Of a DNA stretch of 64,000 nt, positions 20,747 through 29,519 are shown piece by piece. Source of the DNA: Actinomyces urinae (GTDB taxonomy: Bacteria > Actinomycetota > Actinomycetes > Actinomycetales > Actinomycetaceae); contig NZ_LT632546.1 of assembly GCF_900119695.1 (NCBI RefSeq), positions 1 to 64,000 of the forward strand. The letters are read 5' to 3'. Made by a program: the position numbers and the translations under genes. Position 1 is the first letter of the stretch. Every line of letters begins with the position of its first letter. The notes beneath the pieces were generated by a model. That model was not told where the DNA came from, made no database searches, and saw only the letters and a program-made list of their open reading frames with translations.

Positions 20747-21756
20747 GACAGGGCCTCCTTTTTACGGCTACGGCTCATGCGCCCCATAACTACAGCTGCC
20801 ACCGCGATGATAAGCACGGCAATAGCTACACCGATTCCGACCGAAAGTGCCAAGCCGTTGTCCGACTGCTGTGCACTACTGGCTGCCGCGCTATCGCCGG
20901 CCTCGCCTTCGTTCTTAGGATCGGCACCGCCTACAGGATTCTGCGTCGACCACGCGAGCTCATGCGCAGCCTCCACGCTGGCATCTGGGCCAACGGCAAA
21001 ACGCAACGTCTGAGTGTTCGAGACGAGCTCGCCATCAATAGTGGCCTGCGCAGTTACCCGAACCAGGTGCTCACCCGGCTGCGTGAAAACCCACGAAACG
21101 TGCGTGTGCGTGGACGGCTCAACGTGGATCAGCTGGCCCTGCTCCTTAGTGGAATCCCAAATCACCTGCGGACCGGAGAAGTTCCCAGCTTCAACGAAAG
21201 TGGTTAGGACACCCGGCCCCTCGTGTCCCTCGAAAATCAGGTCCACACCGCCCGGAGCCTTCTCAACCAGCTGCGGATGCTGCGTATTCCAGCCAAGCCA
21301 CGGCACTCCCTCAATCTCGTGTTGCGGGATCACCCAAGCCTGCCCCTCGGCTTTAGTAAACGCATACGCGGGGTCATCGGGAACCGTCAGTTTTCCCTCC
21401 TCGCCAATCACAAAAACAACATCGTCGAGGTGGCGCCAAACTGGCTCCGGGGTCGTATCGTCGCGCGCCATCAGCTCAAACGAATCCGAAAGCGTCGCCC
21501 CCATGTCCACGTGTCCGGCCGAAATCTCAACCCGCTCACCCTTTGGGGCAACCTTCTCGTTGCCTGTCACAGTCTGTGTAAGCGCCGGATCAACATCGGA
21601 ATCGGCCGGCATCACGGGCAGGCCAGCCCCAGCTACGGGCGCGGCAGAAGTAAAGGCGGTCGTATTCAACAACGCGGGGGTGAGTTCAGGAAGGGTGGGC
21701 ATCACCGACGTCGCTAGCAAGGTAACCCCAACAAGACTTGAGATTGCAGTTTTCAT
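20743..21756 (-). CDS. Surface-anchored protein with choice-of-anchor M domain
   Basis: A 337-residue exported protein. The start chosen (21756) opens a signal peptide (KTAISSLVGVTLLATSVMP) and overlaps the stop of the substrate-binding gene as TGATG, with AAAGGAA upstream; the longer in-frame version is unlikely. One anchored-repeat domain (about 85-270) carries ISAGHVDMGATL at its start and the HTHVSWVFTQPGEHLV signature near its end. A low-complexity linker, one membrane helix (about 300-325) and a basic tail (SRSRKKEALS) follow. No LPxTG-like motif. Probably displays a metal- or ligand-binding domain near the transporter. Confidence 0.85.
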   Translation of the reverse strand: MKTAISSLVGVTLLATSVMPTLPELTPALLNTTAFTSAAPVAGAGLPVMPADSDVDPALTQTVTGNEKVAPKGERVEISAGHVDMGATLSDSFELMARDDTTPEPVWRHLDDVVFVIGEEGKLTVPDDPAYAFTKAEGQAWVIPQHEIEGVPWLGWNTQHPQLVEKAPGGVDLIFEGHEGPGVLTTFVEAGNFSGPQVIWDSTKEQGQLIHVEPSTHTHVSWVFTQPGEHLVRVTAQATIDGELVSNTQTLRFAVGPDASVEAAHELAWSTQNPVGGADPKNEGEAGDSAAASSAQQSDNGLALSVGIGVAIAVLIIAVAAVVMGRMSRSRKKEALS

Positions 21757-23468
21757 CAGATTCCTTTCAAAACTGGTTGAGAGGCGCGCGGCCACGCCCC
21801 CTGTGACGTGGGATCCAGACAAGCCTTCAAAGAGGTAACGTTCGCTTCGACGAGGCTTACGTACGTTGGTGTTTGCTGTGTCAAGCTGTCCGCGTAGATC
21901 GAGCACAGACGCACTCCAGCGCTTTCGGCCGCGCTTTGCAGCTCCGCCTGATGCGCCGCCGACGCCGGGTTTTCAAAAACCGCCGGTACGTGCAAGTTTC
22001 TAAGCTGGCGGGACAGAATCGCCATGTCGCGCGAACTGGGCTCTATCGACGGGTTTGGGGCAACAAAACCGGCGACCTCGAGGCCATATCGTGAGGCCAA
22101 ATACCCGAAGGCGTCATGAGCGGTAACGAGCTTACGGTTTTGTGCGGGGATGGAAGCGAGCACCGCGGCGGTCCACTGGTCAAGCTGACGAAGCTCGGCC
22201 TTGAACTTTTTTGCGCGAGTCGCATAGGCCCGCGCGCGCTCCGAGTCAGCCTTTGCAAGCTCCTCGGCAATGACATCCACGTACGCGATCGCGTTGTTCA
22301 CGTCATGCCACAGGTGCGGATCGATCTCACCGTGAATGTGCTCACCTAGAACCGCCTGTGCCAAAATCCACGTGTCCTCACCTGGCTTTCCCAAAAACGC
22401 CCAGTTTCCTTGCGGCACTTTGGCTAGCGTCCGGTTTGGCACCACGATCTGCACATCCTGTGGGTCGTAATAAACAGGCTTGCCGTCCTCGTCCGCAAGC
22501 AGGCGGATTCCTTGAGACGTCGCCGTAATATCCACGTGTCCCGCGTCCAAATGCACGAGGCCAGTGTCAGGCTCTACACCTACCGCGAAACGGATCACGA
22601 CCTCGTCTTTCGGCGCGGCACTTGGGGGCTTCGAGGTGGACGTCTGTTGTTCTCCGTCAGTTTGGGTCGCGGAGGTGGGATTTGAGCTATTGGCACTTAG
22701 GGTATGGGAGAGCGAGCGCGGCTCATACTTGTCAGTTTGAGTCTCGGATCCATTTGAGGCCGGCTCCCTCTCACCGCTCGAAGTATCCTGCTGCCCCGCA
22801 AGAGGCTCCTGGTTTCCCAAATGCGGCTCTTGCACGAGGTTCAGAGTGTAAGTGCCGGCCTCGCTGAATGCCCACGACATGTGGGTATGAGCGTCGGGAG
22901 GCAGTGCCACAGCATCTGCCGAGCCAAAACCGTCAGACGACGTGATGTACGGGCGCCCCTCGCCAAACGTTCCGGTGGTAAACGCCGCCAGAGTGCCCGG
23001 GCCTTCCATCGAGGTGGCGCGGATCTGCCAAGGGCCTGGTAGCCGGTCTGATCTGAATCCGAGCCACACCGTCGACAGAGCAAAATCCTCCACCAGGCGA
23101 ATGTGGCGCCCGCCGTACGCGGGAGCCTTATCTCCCAAACTGATCAGCGGCACGCCCTCGCGCAAGTTTGCCCTCATCGTGTGGCGGATAGCCCCAGATT
23201 CCAACAGAAGCCCGTTTTCAAACGCAAGGTCTGCCCATGCCACGTCACGCACTGCTCGGAGCGGCGGCTCGTCGGAATGAGGGTCCGCTCCGGCCGGCAC
23301 AAGGCTGGTGACCGATGCGTCCTGCCCAGCCACGTTGCGTACCAGATCCGCGATGATAGGCGTGGATGCAACCACCTCAATCCGGCCATCCTTCGACGCA
23401 TTCGCCGGCGTGCATCCTCCAAGTAGGTGCGCCGCAACCGTTACTACGACCAGTGGCTTGCTAATCAT
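21756..23468 (-). CDS. Anchored repeat ABC transporter substrate-binding lipoprotein
   Basis: A 570-residue chimeric cluster-A metal-binding protein. A lipobox (LLGGC, Cys19) predicts lipid anchoring. The first ZnuA-like part has VVASTPIIADLV and the metal-site GADPHSDEP (His64). It is then interrupted by an anchored-repeat domain (about 118-340, with the HTHMSWAFSEAGTYTL signature and a Ser/Thr/Gln-rich linker). The ZnuA fold resumes at HIHGEIDPHLWHDVNNAI, followed by VTAHDAFGYLASRYGLE and SIEPSSRDMA. The insertion exactly splits the binding fold, as in the named family of anchored repeat substrate-binding proteins. Overlaps the upstream gene by 4 nt. Ligand inferred as zinc. Confidence 0.9.
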   Translation of the reverse strand: MISKPLVVVTVAAHLLGGCTPANASKDGRIEVVASTPIIADLVRNVAGQDASVTSLVPAGADPHSDEPPLRAVRDVAWADLAFENGLLLESGAIRHTMRANLREGVPLISLGDKAPAYGGRHIRLVEDFALSTVWLGFRSDRLPGPWQIRATSMEGPGTLAAFTTGTFGEGRPYITSSDGFGSADAVALPPDAHTHMSWAFSEAGTYTLNLVQEPHLGNQEPLAGQQDTSSGEREPASNGSETQTDKYEPRSLSHTLSANSSNPTSATQTDGEQQTSTSKPPSAAPKDEVVIRFAVGVEPDTGLVHLDAGHVDITATSQGIRLLADEDGKPVYYDPQDVQIVVPNRTLAKVPQGNWAFLGKPGEDTWILAQAVLGEHIHGEIDPHLWHDVNNAIAYVDVIAEELAKADSERARAYATRAKKFKAELRQLDQWTAAVLASIPAQNRKLVTAHDAFGYLASRYGLEVAGFVAPNPSIEPSSRDMAILSRQLRNLHVPAVFENPASAAHQAELQSAAESAGVRLCSIYADSLTQQTPTYVSLVEANVTSLKACLDPTSQGAWPRASQPVLKGI

Positions 23469-25396
23469 GAGACTGAAGGCGAGGCCGGCCTCGCGACCCT
23501 GATGAGAAGAGCACCCGCAACAATCATGCTGAGGGCTGCGCCAAGCCAGAGCAGGGCTGGTTCAGAGCCCGTCGTAGCGAGGCGACCTCCTACAACACCG
23601 CCCGCAGCCTCGATTTCAGCTATCTGTTCAGGGCTTAGTTCGCAGTCTGCTCCCGAGGCGGTTTTCCCCACGAACACCTTTGCGCTGCCATTGCCGGACG
23701 CACCAAACCAACGTTTACCAACAATCTGGCCGAATGATCCGGACTCAAAAACTGCCATCGCTCCGGGCCCCTGCACACTATTCACTGTCCAAGTAACCGG
23801 GCCGGTCGTAGATTGCGAAAGTGACGGATGCTGTGTATTTGCCCCCACCCATGGCACACCCTGCATTTGCGTGGAACTGATAATCCAAACTGGCGTACCT
23901 TGAGGTGCCACAAACTCAATACCCACCGGCGCCGCGACCTTAGCCGCATCGGACAGTCCAAATACGAGTTCGCCCGGGTTCCTCCAAGTTGCCGGCTGCG
24001 AACGGTCATCCTTCACCAGCATTTTGAGTTGGCCCGACTCGACTACCGATCCAACATCAAAGTGACCTGACGTCGCATTTCCGCTACCCCCAACATTGAA
24101 GGTAAGGGTGCCCGTTGCGCTGAGCTTCTTTCCCGATTTCATGGTTGCCGTCTGCGTGAGCGTAACCCGGTAGGTACCCTCCTTCGAGAACACCCAGTTT
24201 GGGTGAACGTGGGTGTTAGCCGGGATAGTGTGACTTCCCGATGCCGAGCCTGCCGCTGGAACCGTCACTTCTGTTGGGATGCATTGTTCTACCGCAGGTG
24301 CCGGCTGCGTAGGGTTTGCTTGGCTACCTGCTGTGGATGGTGCGCCTGGCTTGTGCCCGTGGGGTTGCTCACCCGCGGTTTTTGCGGGCCCAGCTTCGCC
24401 CTCTTTCCCAGGTTGGCCGCCCTGCTGGTTGCCACTCTCGTGCGAGCCGCCCTCGAGTCGGTTTGCCCCTGACTTTCCGGGCTCCTGCTGTTCCTCGGAA
24501 CCGTTAGATCCGTTGGAGACCTCGGCACCAGGGCTGCTCGATTTATCGGGCGATTGGGTATTCAGACTGGAAATGCCGGCTTGAAGGTCTCCAACAATCC
24601 AGGTGAGCGTCGCCGGCTCGGACGTCACGGTACGCCCCTGAGCAGTTATCGAGGCGCGCGCAGTCATCTGGTATGCGCCCGGCTTCGTGAACAGCCAGTT
24701 CGCGTGCACGTGAGCGGGAGACTCCTCGGAGATCACAGCACCTGCACGCAAACGCGGCCCCTCGGCCGTGACAGCCTGCGGCTTGCCAGAGAAAGTGTCT
24801 TGCCACAAGAACACTTCACCCGGGCCGGTGAGCTTATCAATCGTGATCGTCACCACCGCGCTTGGCGCCCTATCCGCCACCGACATCGAATCCCATCCCG
24901 GCCACAACAGGCTCTGCGACTGGGTTTGTGGCAGCGCGTAACCAGCGCGCTCAATGCCAGCGATTTTGGCCGGCACATCCGTGAAGGCTTCTTGTTTCAC
25001 GTGAAGTAGCACGTCCTCCGCCGCGCGGCGAACATGCGACCCTGTCACATCCTCCTTCACCGCAAGCGATACTTCCTCACCATCGAAATCCACCGCGAAC
25101 GCGTCCACATGCCCTCGGTCTAGCACCACGCGCGATTCCATATCCGAGGAGGCGGGTTGCGCATGCCTGTTTTGCATACGGAACCCAGCTTGCGCCGCGC
25201 GCGGTTGTGTCGCGGCCTTTGCGCCCGGGAGTTGCACAGCCTCAGGTTGGCCGGGATGAAGCTGCAAACTATGCGGCTGCGCGCCCGGCTGCACTACACG
25301 AGGCTGGGCTGCTTGGGCATCTGGAACGCCGGCGAACACTGCCGCGGCGGCGAACACCGAGGCAACGAGGGCGGAGGTGAGGGGTCGTTTAAGCAT
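23465..25396 (-). CDS. LAxTG-anchored wall protein of metal transporter operon
   Basis: A 643-residue secreted wall protein and first gene of the operon. Signal peptide 1-30 (cleavage after DAQA), a Gln/Pro-rich segment, then anchored-repeat domains with signatures HVHANWLFTKPGAYQM (about 229) and HVHPNWVFSKEGTYRV (about 397), separated by a Gly/Glu/Gln-rich linker (280-370). A third, partial domain (about 445-590) lacks the HxH signature. The end has LATTG at 606-610, a membrane helix and a short basic tail, a sortase-E-like sorting signal. The start has no ribosome binding site but sits 7 nt after a TATCAT -10 box, so the operon is probably leaderless and Zur-controlled. Confidence 0.88.
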   Translation of the reverse strand: MLKRPLTSALVASVFAAAAVFAGVPDAQAAQPRVVQPGAQPHSLQLHPGQPEAVQLPGAKAATQPRAAQAGFRMQNRHAQPASSDMESRVVLDRGHVDAFAVDFDGEEVSLAVKEDVTGSHVRRAAEDVLLHVKQEAFTDVPAKIAGIERAGYALPQTQSQSLLWPGWDSMSVADRAPSAVVTITIDKLTGPGEVFLWQDTFSGKPQAVTAEGPRLRAGAVISEESPAHVHANWLFTKPGAYQMTARASITAQGRTVTSEPATLTWIVGDLQAGISSLNTQSPDKSSSPGAEVSNGSNGSEEQQEPGKSGANRLEGGSHESGNQQGGQPGKEGEAGPAKTAGEQPHGHKPGAPSTAGSQANPTQPAPAVEQCIPTEVTVPAAGSASGSHTIPANTHVHPNWVFSKEGTYRVTLTQTATMKSGKKLSATGTLTFNVGGSGNATSGHFDVGSVVESGQLKMLVKDDRSQPATWRNPGELVFGLSDAAKVAAPVGIEFVAPQGTPVWIISSTQMQGVPWVGANTQHPSLSQSTTGPVTWTVNSVQGPGAMAVFESGSFGQIVGKRWFGASGNGSAKVFVGKTASGADCELSPEQIAEIEAAGGVVGGRLATTGSEPALLWLGAALSMIVAGALLIRVARPASPSVS

Positions 25397-25403
25397 GGTT
25401 TAC

Positions 25404-25432
25404 ATGATAACGCTTCTCATTATTCTTATCAA
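25404..25432 (-). promoter_or_regulatory. Leaderless promoter with Zur-like operator
   Basis: Minus strand: -35 TTGATA (25432-25427), 17-nt spacer, -10 TATCAT (25409-25404), then 7 nt to the ATG of the first transporter gene. Within it (25405-25422) lies TGATAACGCTTCTCATTA, matching the actinobacterial Zur-box pattern TGAAAA-N-ATTTTCA at most positions and overlapping both the -10 and the spacer. A repressor here would block RNA polymerase. Zur versus another Fur-family protein is inferred from the motif and the ZnuA/B-like genes. Confidence 0.7.
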
Positions 25433-25480
25433 GCAGATGTGTCGGCGGACCTGCGCCCTCCCCGGACGCGCCCCCAACGG

Positions 25481-25702
25481 CATTCAGACCCAAACTGGCA
25501 GAAACAGCTGTAGAAGCAGACACTTTCCCTCACGGACGCAAAGGCCGCTACCACCTCATACGGTATTCAGACCCAAACAGACAAAAGCACCCTCGAATTC
25601 ACCACTTCCCCTCTGAATACCGTCATGCGCAACTACACGCCACAGCATTCAGACCCAAACAGGCAAAACCGACGCCCAAAACAGGCAGTTCCCCTCACGG
25701 AC
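25481..25702 (+). repeat. 83-bp-pitch intergenic repeat array B (3 units)
   Basis: Three plus-oriented units with conserved starts at 25482, 25565 and 25647 (83 and 82 bp apart), between the ABC operon promoter and the end of the MFS gene. Units 1 and 3 end CCCTCACGGACGCA. Unit 2 ends CTTCCCCTCTGAATACC, a hybrid that fuses the two end types, suggesting recombination between unit ends. Confidence 0.8.
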
Positions 25703-25792
25703 GCAGGTGGGCACGCTGGCGTTGACCCACAAAACCGGGCAGCACCTCGAAACAGCGCTTCTAAACGAGGAGGGAGGGACGGGGGTGCGCGT

Positions 25793-27043
25793 CTAGTCGC
25801 GGCCTACCCGCTTGCTCCTCCTGAATCGAGAACGCAGGCGCTCACCCCAACGATCCGACCTGAACTCTGGGTGCAACCACGCTATCCCTGCAGAGGCCGA
25901 GACCGCCCCAACCGCCAACAACAACGCCGCCAGCGGCGACACGCCATACAACGCAGTGCCAGTAATCGGCGCGAAAACCCAAGTCAAACCACCGGTAGCG
26001 GAGAGAAGCCCGGCTACAGATCCCTGCTCATCCGGACCAACCTTCAGCGACGCTCCCGCGTTATAGCCAGGCCCCGCAAGCCCAGACCCAATGCCAATGA
26101 GCGCAACGCATATTATCGTGACCCACAGCAAAGACGACAGCGCAATACCAGCCACGGCCAGCACAACCACCATCAACCCCACGCGCAACAACCTGCGCGG
26201 CGGCCACACCAACCGCGGCACCAAAACCAGCTGCGAGAAAATCGCGCCAGCCGCCTGACCAAGCATCGCGAGTCCCGTGGGCAGCACCGCTCTCTCCGGT
26301 GCAATACCAAAACGGTCCTGCACCACAAACCCGATGCAAATCTGCACGATCCCCATCGCGAAGAAAAGACCAAAACCCGCCGCTAAATACGGCCTCACAC
26401 GCCGGTCTAATGCGGACATTTTTGGAGGCTTCACCCCTCCCTCACGCCGCGTGGACTTCGGTAGCGTCACCAGTGCGATAACGAGGGCAATACCTACGCT
26501 CACCGGAGTTGCGTACACCGGCGCCATCAACCACCATGCGGCCAGTAGGCCGGACAGGAGCGCACCCACCATCGCAGCCACGTTAAAAGCCGACCCGAAT
26601 GCCGCCATTCCGCGCACGCGGGAGGCCTCGTCGGGGGTGATCTCCGCGATTAACGCCTGCCCAGTAGGAGGGACAGCCGCCACCGCGGCACCGAAGAAAC
26701 CACCCCTCGCCAAAATAATTCCCAACGCCGCCAGGCCCGCCGGGATCAGCGCCGCTGTGCGGAGCCAAACCGTCAAAGAGAACAACAACCCTGCGCAAAG
26801 AGCCAAAACCAGCGCAGACAACAGCACCGGCCGGCGCCCCCACGAAAGCGAAGCCCTCCCCCACGGCTGGCTCAACAAAGTCACCATAATCGCAGCCAAC
26901 GAAAGCGCAGCACCCATATGCCACTCCGCGAGACCTAGCGCCCTCGACAATGGAGCAATCGCGGCATTCAATAAAAACTGACCAATGTAAGTGAAGAAAA
27001 CAATCGCAACAATCGCCCGCAACATACGCTTAACATCAGTCAT
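25793..27043 (-). CDS. MFS transporter
   Basis: A 416-residue major facilitator protein with about 12 hydrophobic helices, a loop-2/3 motif of the RASLSWGRRPVLL type after helix 2, and an extended cytoplasmic loop in the middle (PKSTRREGGVKPPKMSALDRR). It ends in a strongly basic tail. The fold resembles drug-efflux MFS proteins, but no substrate can be assigned. The start at 27043 is preferred because TATGCT ends exactly 6 nt upstream, fitting a leaderless transcript; there is no ribosome binding site for either start. Confidence 0.85.
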   Translation of the reverse strand: MTDVKRMLRAIVAIVFFTYIGQFLLNAAIAPLSRALGLAEWHMGAALSLAAIMVTLLSQPWGRASLSWGRRPVLLSALVLALCAGLLFSLTVWLRTAALIPAGLAALGIILARGGFFGAAVAAVPPTGQALIAEITPDEASRVRGMAAFGSAFNVAAMVGALLSGLLAAWWLMAPVYATPVSVGIALVIALVTLPKSTRREGGVKPPKMSALDRRVRPYLAAGFGLFFAMGIVQICIGFVVQDRFGIAPERAVLPTGLAMLGQAAGAIFSQLVLVPRLVWPPRRLLRVGLMVVVLAVAGIALSSLLWVTIICVALIGIGSGLAGPGYNAGASLKVGPDEQGSVAGLLSATGGLTWVFAPITGTALYGVSPLAALLLAVGAVSASAGIAWLHPEFRSDRWGERLRSRFRRSKRVGRD

Positions 27044-27251
27044 ACATTCAGCATACGAAGCCGGCGTGCGGCCCTCCAAAACTGCACTCGCAAAAGACCA
27101 CGAACATCGTCAACAACACACTGCGTCGAGAAGCAAGGACCTCCGAAGGTCCGCCTACGGACCGGAATGCTGCGAGGCGAGGATGCGACTGCGAGCTGGC
27201 GTGACCTGTCCGTGAGGAGAACTGCCAACCCGTCCTCACATATCCGAGGCA

Positions 27252-27257
27252 TAGACT
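27252..27257 (+). promoter_or_regulatory. Putative leaderless -10 box of NUDIX gene
   Basis: TAGACT ends 6 nt before the ATG at 27264. No Shine-Dalgarno sequence is visible, so a leaderless transcript is likely. Confidence 0.45.
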
Positions 27258-27263
27258 GAATGC

Positions 27264-27779
27264 ATGGCTATACCAAGATTTGTTGCAGACCTGCGCGAGC
27301 ACGTTGGACATGCACCGCTATGGCTGTCGGGCGTCACCGCGGTTATCACGAACGACGAGGCCACCGAAGTGCTGCTAGTGAAGCGCTCCGACAACGGCCA
27401 CTGGACACCCGTCACAGGTATCATCGACCCCGACGAGGAGCCCGCCAACGCCGCCATCCGTGAAGCCATCGAAGAGGCCGGCATCATGTGCGAGCCAACC
27501 CGCGTCCTCTCCATCGGCACAGTTGGGCCGGTCACTTACCCGAATGGGGATGTGAGCTCCTACCTCGACATCTCTTTGCACATGCGCTACATCAGTGGCA
27601 CGCCAAGGCCAATTGACGGTGAGAATTCCGAAGTGCACTGGTTCCCCATCGATGCGCTACCTGAGATGAACGAGCGGTTCAAACACGCGATCAGCGTTGC
27701 CCTCGCCGACCCGCAGCCCACACTATTCAGCTTCGACCCGGCCGCCGCCGAGGCAGCCGCGGAAATTCCCGACCTATAA
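27264..27779 (+). CDS. NUDIX hydrolase
   Basis: A 171-residue cytoplasmic NUDIX hydrolase. The Nudix box fits the pattern G-x5-E-x7-R-E-U-x-E-E-x-G: it begins GIIDPDEEP, continues through REAIEEAGI and coordinates the divalent cation for cleaving a nucleoside-diphosphate-linked substrate. Flanking motifs SGVTAVIT and NSEVHWFPIDALPEM are typical of small house-cleaning members; the substrate is unknown. It is divergent from the MFS gene, 220 nt away, with no sign of an operon. Confidence 0.92.
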   Translation: MAIPRFVADLREHVGHAPLWLSGVTAVITNDEATEVLLVKRSDNGHWTPVTGIIDPDEEPANAAIREAIEEAGIMCEPTRVLSIGTVGPVTYPNGDVSSYLDISLHMRYISGTPRPIDGENSEVHWFPIDALPEMNERFKHAISVALADPQPTLFSFDPAAAEAAAEIPDL

Positions 27780-27879
27780 GCCGCTCAACTCCGGGGATCT
27801 CCGCGCGAGCCGCAAGCCCGGCTCGAACCTATTCCTGTTTCCGCTGCGATAGCCTGCACTCAGGCGCCCTCGCCCACAA

Positions 27880-28312
27880 CGATTCAGACCTGAACTGCCG
27901 CTTTGTCCGGCGCGAGACCCATACTTCCCTTTTTGCACCCAAATCCAGCAGTTCCCCTCACAGTCACTGCAGCATGTGCCCCTCTCAACCGGTATTCAGA
28001 CACGAACTGACGAGAAACAATCCAAAACCTGGCACTTCCCCTCACGCACCCTCTTACACGCCGAGCACCTACACGGTTTTCAGACCCAAACCGGTATCTC
28101 ACCCCTTGCAAACAGGCAGATACCTCACAGACGCGAGTGCAGCTCACGGGGTGGAATCGGCCCTTAAACACGAGCGTGAGGGGAAGCGGCAAGAACAGCT
28201 TCAAAATCGACACTTTGGGTCTGAATCGTTACAGAAGTCGCCACCTCGAGGCGCATTCGTGAGGGGAAACGCCCATTTTGCCAACCAAACCGACACTTTG
28301 GGTCTCAATCGA
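27880..28312 (+). repeat. Intergenic repeat array C (3 plus + 2 minus units)
   Basis: Fills the gap between the NUDIX gene and folA. Plus units start at 27882, 27994 and 28078; minus units end at 28222 and 28305. Spacing is 112, 84 and, for the minus pair, 83 bp. This is the only array with both orientations meeting in the middle. A degenerate half unit also occurs upstream near 27213. Outside the units I see nothing in this gap. Confidence 0.8.
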
Positions 28313-28392
28313 TATAGCGCCGCCCACGCAAGTGGCGTCGCCGGACGCGCCACTACACAGAGGCAAGCAACCCCGGTCGGCGGACCTCTAAT

Positions 28393-28902
28393 TCACCGAC
28401 GTCGCAGGTACGTCGTCACTTTCCATCTCGCATCACCAGACCGCGGCCGCCACTGCGCGTCCGACCGCGCCGGATCGGCCCACCAAGATTCAGTATCAAT
28501 AGTCGGCGCGTAAACCAGGTCGGGAGCAGGGGCAGCCTCAAGATCCAGGTCTGTCACCACAAGCTCGTCAGCGATACTCATCGCGTCAGCGTAAACCCGC
28601 GCGCCCCCAACGACCCACACGAGTTCCGCGGAAGTTTGTGCCACCGCGACCGCCTGCTCGAGCGAATGAGTGACCTTGGCCCCCTCGGCCACATAATCCT
28701 CTTGCCCCGTAATCACGACGTTCAAGCGGCCGGGCAGAGGCTTTCCACCAATCGCCTCCCAGGAACCTCGCCCCATAATCACCGGGTGCCCGAGCGTTGC
28801 CGCCTTGAAATGCTTGAAATCCTCCGGCACGTGCCACAGCATTTCTTTCCCATTGCCGAGGACGCCATTCTTGTCCTGCGCCCAGATCATCGCGATCGTC
28901 AT
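28393..28902 (-). CDS. folA: Dihydrofolate reductase
   Basis: FolA (169 aa) reduces dihydrofolate to tetrahydrofolate with NADPH, completing the cycle started by ThyA. Motifs: IWAQDKNGVLGNG, the LWHVPEDFKHFKAATLGHPVIMGRGSWE block with the Asp/Glu-type active-site acid, the GRLNVVIT strand and the WVVGGARVY NADPH-binding loop. Length is normal. A G-rich ribosome binding site (GGGGGGTG) precedes the ATG. Not adjacent to thyA. Upstream lies the CPxCN membrane protein on the same strand, 99 nt away. Confidence 0.96.
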   Translation of the reverse strand: MTIAMIWAQDKNGVLGNGKEMLWHVPEDFKHFKAATLGHPVIMGRGSWEAIGGKPLPGRLNVVITGQEDYVAEGAKVTHSLEQAVAVAQTSAELVWVVGGARVYADAMSIADELVVTDLDLEAAPAPDLVYAPTIDTESWWADPARSDAQWRPRSGDARWKVTTYLRRR

Positions 28903-29001
28903 GGGACACCCCCCGTTTCATCCGTTTACAACGCCAACCTCCATTATTACCCGTTCGAGGCCACCACAAACGCAATGCCGCGAAAACTCGGGCAAGACGT
29001 C

Positions 29002-29493
29002 TCAACGGCGGGCTGCTCGCAAACGCAGGTAGAGCGCAAGCATCAACGCAGCCAGCGAAAACACCGCGATGTAAGGCTGCAATGGGGCCCAAAACCCGAG
29101 GGCTCCAGCCGTGCCGAGCAACAACAAAATAATCTTGTTACACACCGGGCACGCAACCGCAAACAAAGTGAGCATCACCCCACCCAGCAGGCGCCCGTTC
29201 TTTTGAAACTCTATCGGCGAGGCCTGCACGGCAAACCACGTGAACGTGAGTGCCGTCGTTGCACCCACAACCGGGTACTCCCACCAGCGAATAGGCACTT
29301 CGCACCCAAAAATCGGGTTGGGGATCAGGTCCGTTGGCAGTCCCAGGAAAAGCAAAACCCCTACCGCCCACGCTGCCGCGATCAGTAGGCGCTTGCGCCG
29401 CTCCGCCCTCCTCGCTCCGGTCGCACCAATGTAGTCGGCGCCGAGCTCCTGGGGTATTGGCTGCGAAAGCACCTTTACCGTCGAGTTCTCCAT
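29002..29493 (-). CDS. Conserved membrane protein with CPxCN motif
   Basis: A 163-residue membrane protein with about four helices. The cytoplasmic-like N terminus ends in a basic patch (RRAERRKR), and the start of the third helix carries ACPVCNKIILLLLG, a CxxC-like pair in the membrane. Such cysteine pairs in small membrane proteins suggest thiol-redox or metal/sulfur handling, but I do not recognise a characterised family. AGGGAGGGGGTG gives a strong ribosome binding site. A CsoR/CstR-like palindrome overlaps its promoter, and a broken TauE/SafE permease lies upstream on the same strand, pointing to copper or sulfur stress (inference). Confidence 0.75.
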   Translation of the reverse strand: MENSTVKVLSQPIPQELGADYIGATGARRAERRKRLLIAAAWAVGVLLFLGLPTDLIPNPIFGCEVPIRWWEYPVVGATTALTFTWFAVQASPIEFQKNGRLLGGVMLTLFAVACPVCNKIILLLLGTAGALGFWAPLQPYIAVFSLAALMLALYLRLRAARR

Positions 29494-29519
29494 GGTTCAC
29501 CCCCTCCCTCACCCACCAC

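Noticed and set aside
22655-22750. CAGTTTGGGTCGCGG-like sequences inside the substrate-binding gene as captured repeat ends
   Set aside because: Only 10-12 bases match, they lie in a low-complexity Gln/Thr linker, and the pitch is 71 bp; chance or codon bias is more likely.
27137-27163. Two mutually exclusive hairpins (GGACCT/AGGTCC and GGTCCG/CGGACC) upstream of the NUDIX gene as an attenuator
   Set aside because: The NUDIX transcript probably starts at its ATG, so these hairpins are upstream of the transcript; there is no T-tract.
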